From contig JASHTQ010000273.1 of NCBI GenBank assembly GCA_030040475.1, positions 1-5,845 on the forward strand: 5,845 bases of DNA, written 5' to 3'. A program made the position numbers and the translations under genes. Of this stretch, positions 5,845 to 5,845 are shown in pieces (the first letter of the stretch is position 1; each line of letters starts with the position of its first letter). Source of the DNA: Streptosporangiaceae bacterium (GTDB taxonomy: Bacteria; Actinomycetota; Actinomycetes; Streptosporangiales; Streptosporangiaceae). The notes beneath the pieces were generated by a model. The model had not been told where the DNA came from and did not search any database. It worked only from the letters and a program-made list of their open reading frames with translations.

Positions 5845-5845
5845 C

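Noticed and set aside
5723..5845. Another open minus-strand frame (Ala-Pro-Gly repeats) that overlaps the DUF3618 start
   Set aside because: It uses codons very rare here (CTA, AGA, TCA, GGA), crosses both hairpins and has no recognisable sequence; the frame ending at 5791 is the better candidate.

Overview
The window reads as a chromosomal housekeeping region of a high-GC actinomycete. Coding sequence is strongly G/C-biased at third codon positions. The gene order dxr - M50 site-2 protease - ispG is the arrangement known from Mycobacterium and Streptomyces, and the IspG, Dxr, GcvT and GcvH proteins resemble actinobacterial forms. I cannot name the genus. There is no transposon, phage gene, CRISPR array, tRNA or rRNA, and I found no convincing undescribed system.

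Left half, minus strand, read right to left: a pterin-4a-carbinolamine dehydratase (3519-3797), dxr (2203 to about 3450), a Rip1/RseP-like intramembrane protease (994-2187), and the N-terminal 273 codons of ispG (821 to the window edge). The first three are closely spaced (68 bp or less, then 15 bp) and probably co-transcribed. Dxr and IspG catalyse the second and the penultimate steps of the MEP isoprenoid pathway. The protease between them controls membrane stress signalling by cleaving anti-sigma factors in its characterised relatives. A 172-bp gap with a hairpin lies before ispG.

Right half, plus strand: gcvT (3820-5004) and gcvH (5007-5408) encode the T and H proteins of the glycine cleavage system, separated by 2 bp. 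Neither gcvP nor lpd is in view. The dehydratase and gcvT are divergent with only 22 bp between their start codons. Candidate -10 elements for both directions overlap in that gap, and neither gene has a good ribosome-binding site, so leaderless divergent transcription is the most economical reading. gcvT carries two Gly/Ala-rich insertions, and dxr carries one insertion with unusual codons.

Right edge: a small DUF3618-type membrane protein (5470-5730, minus) converges on gcvH. Upstream of it lie two strong hairpins, a perfect three-copy 9-bp repeat and possibly the tail end of another minus-strand gene.
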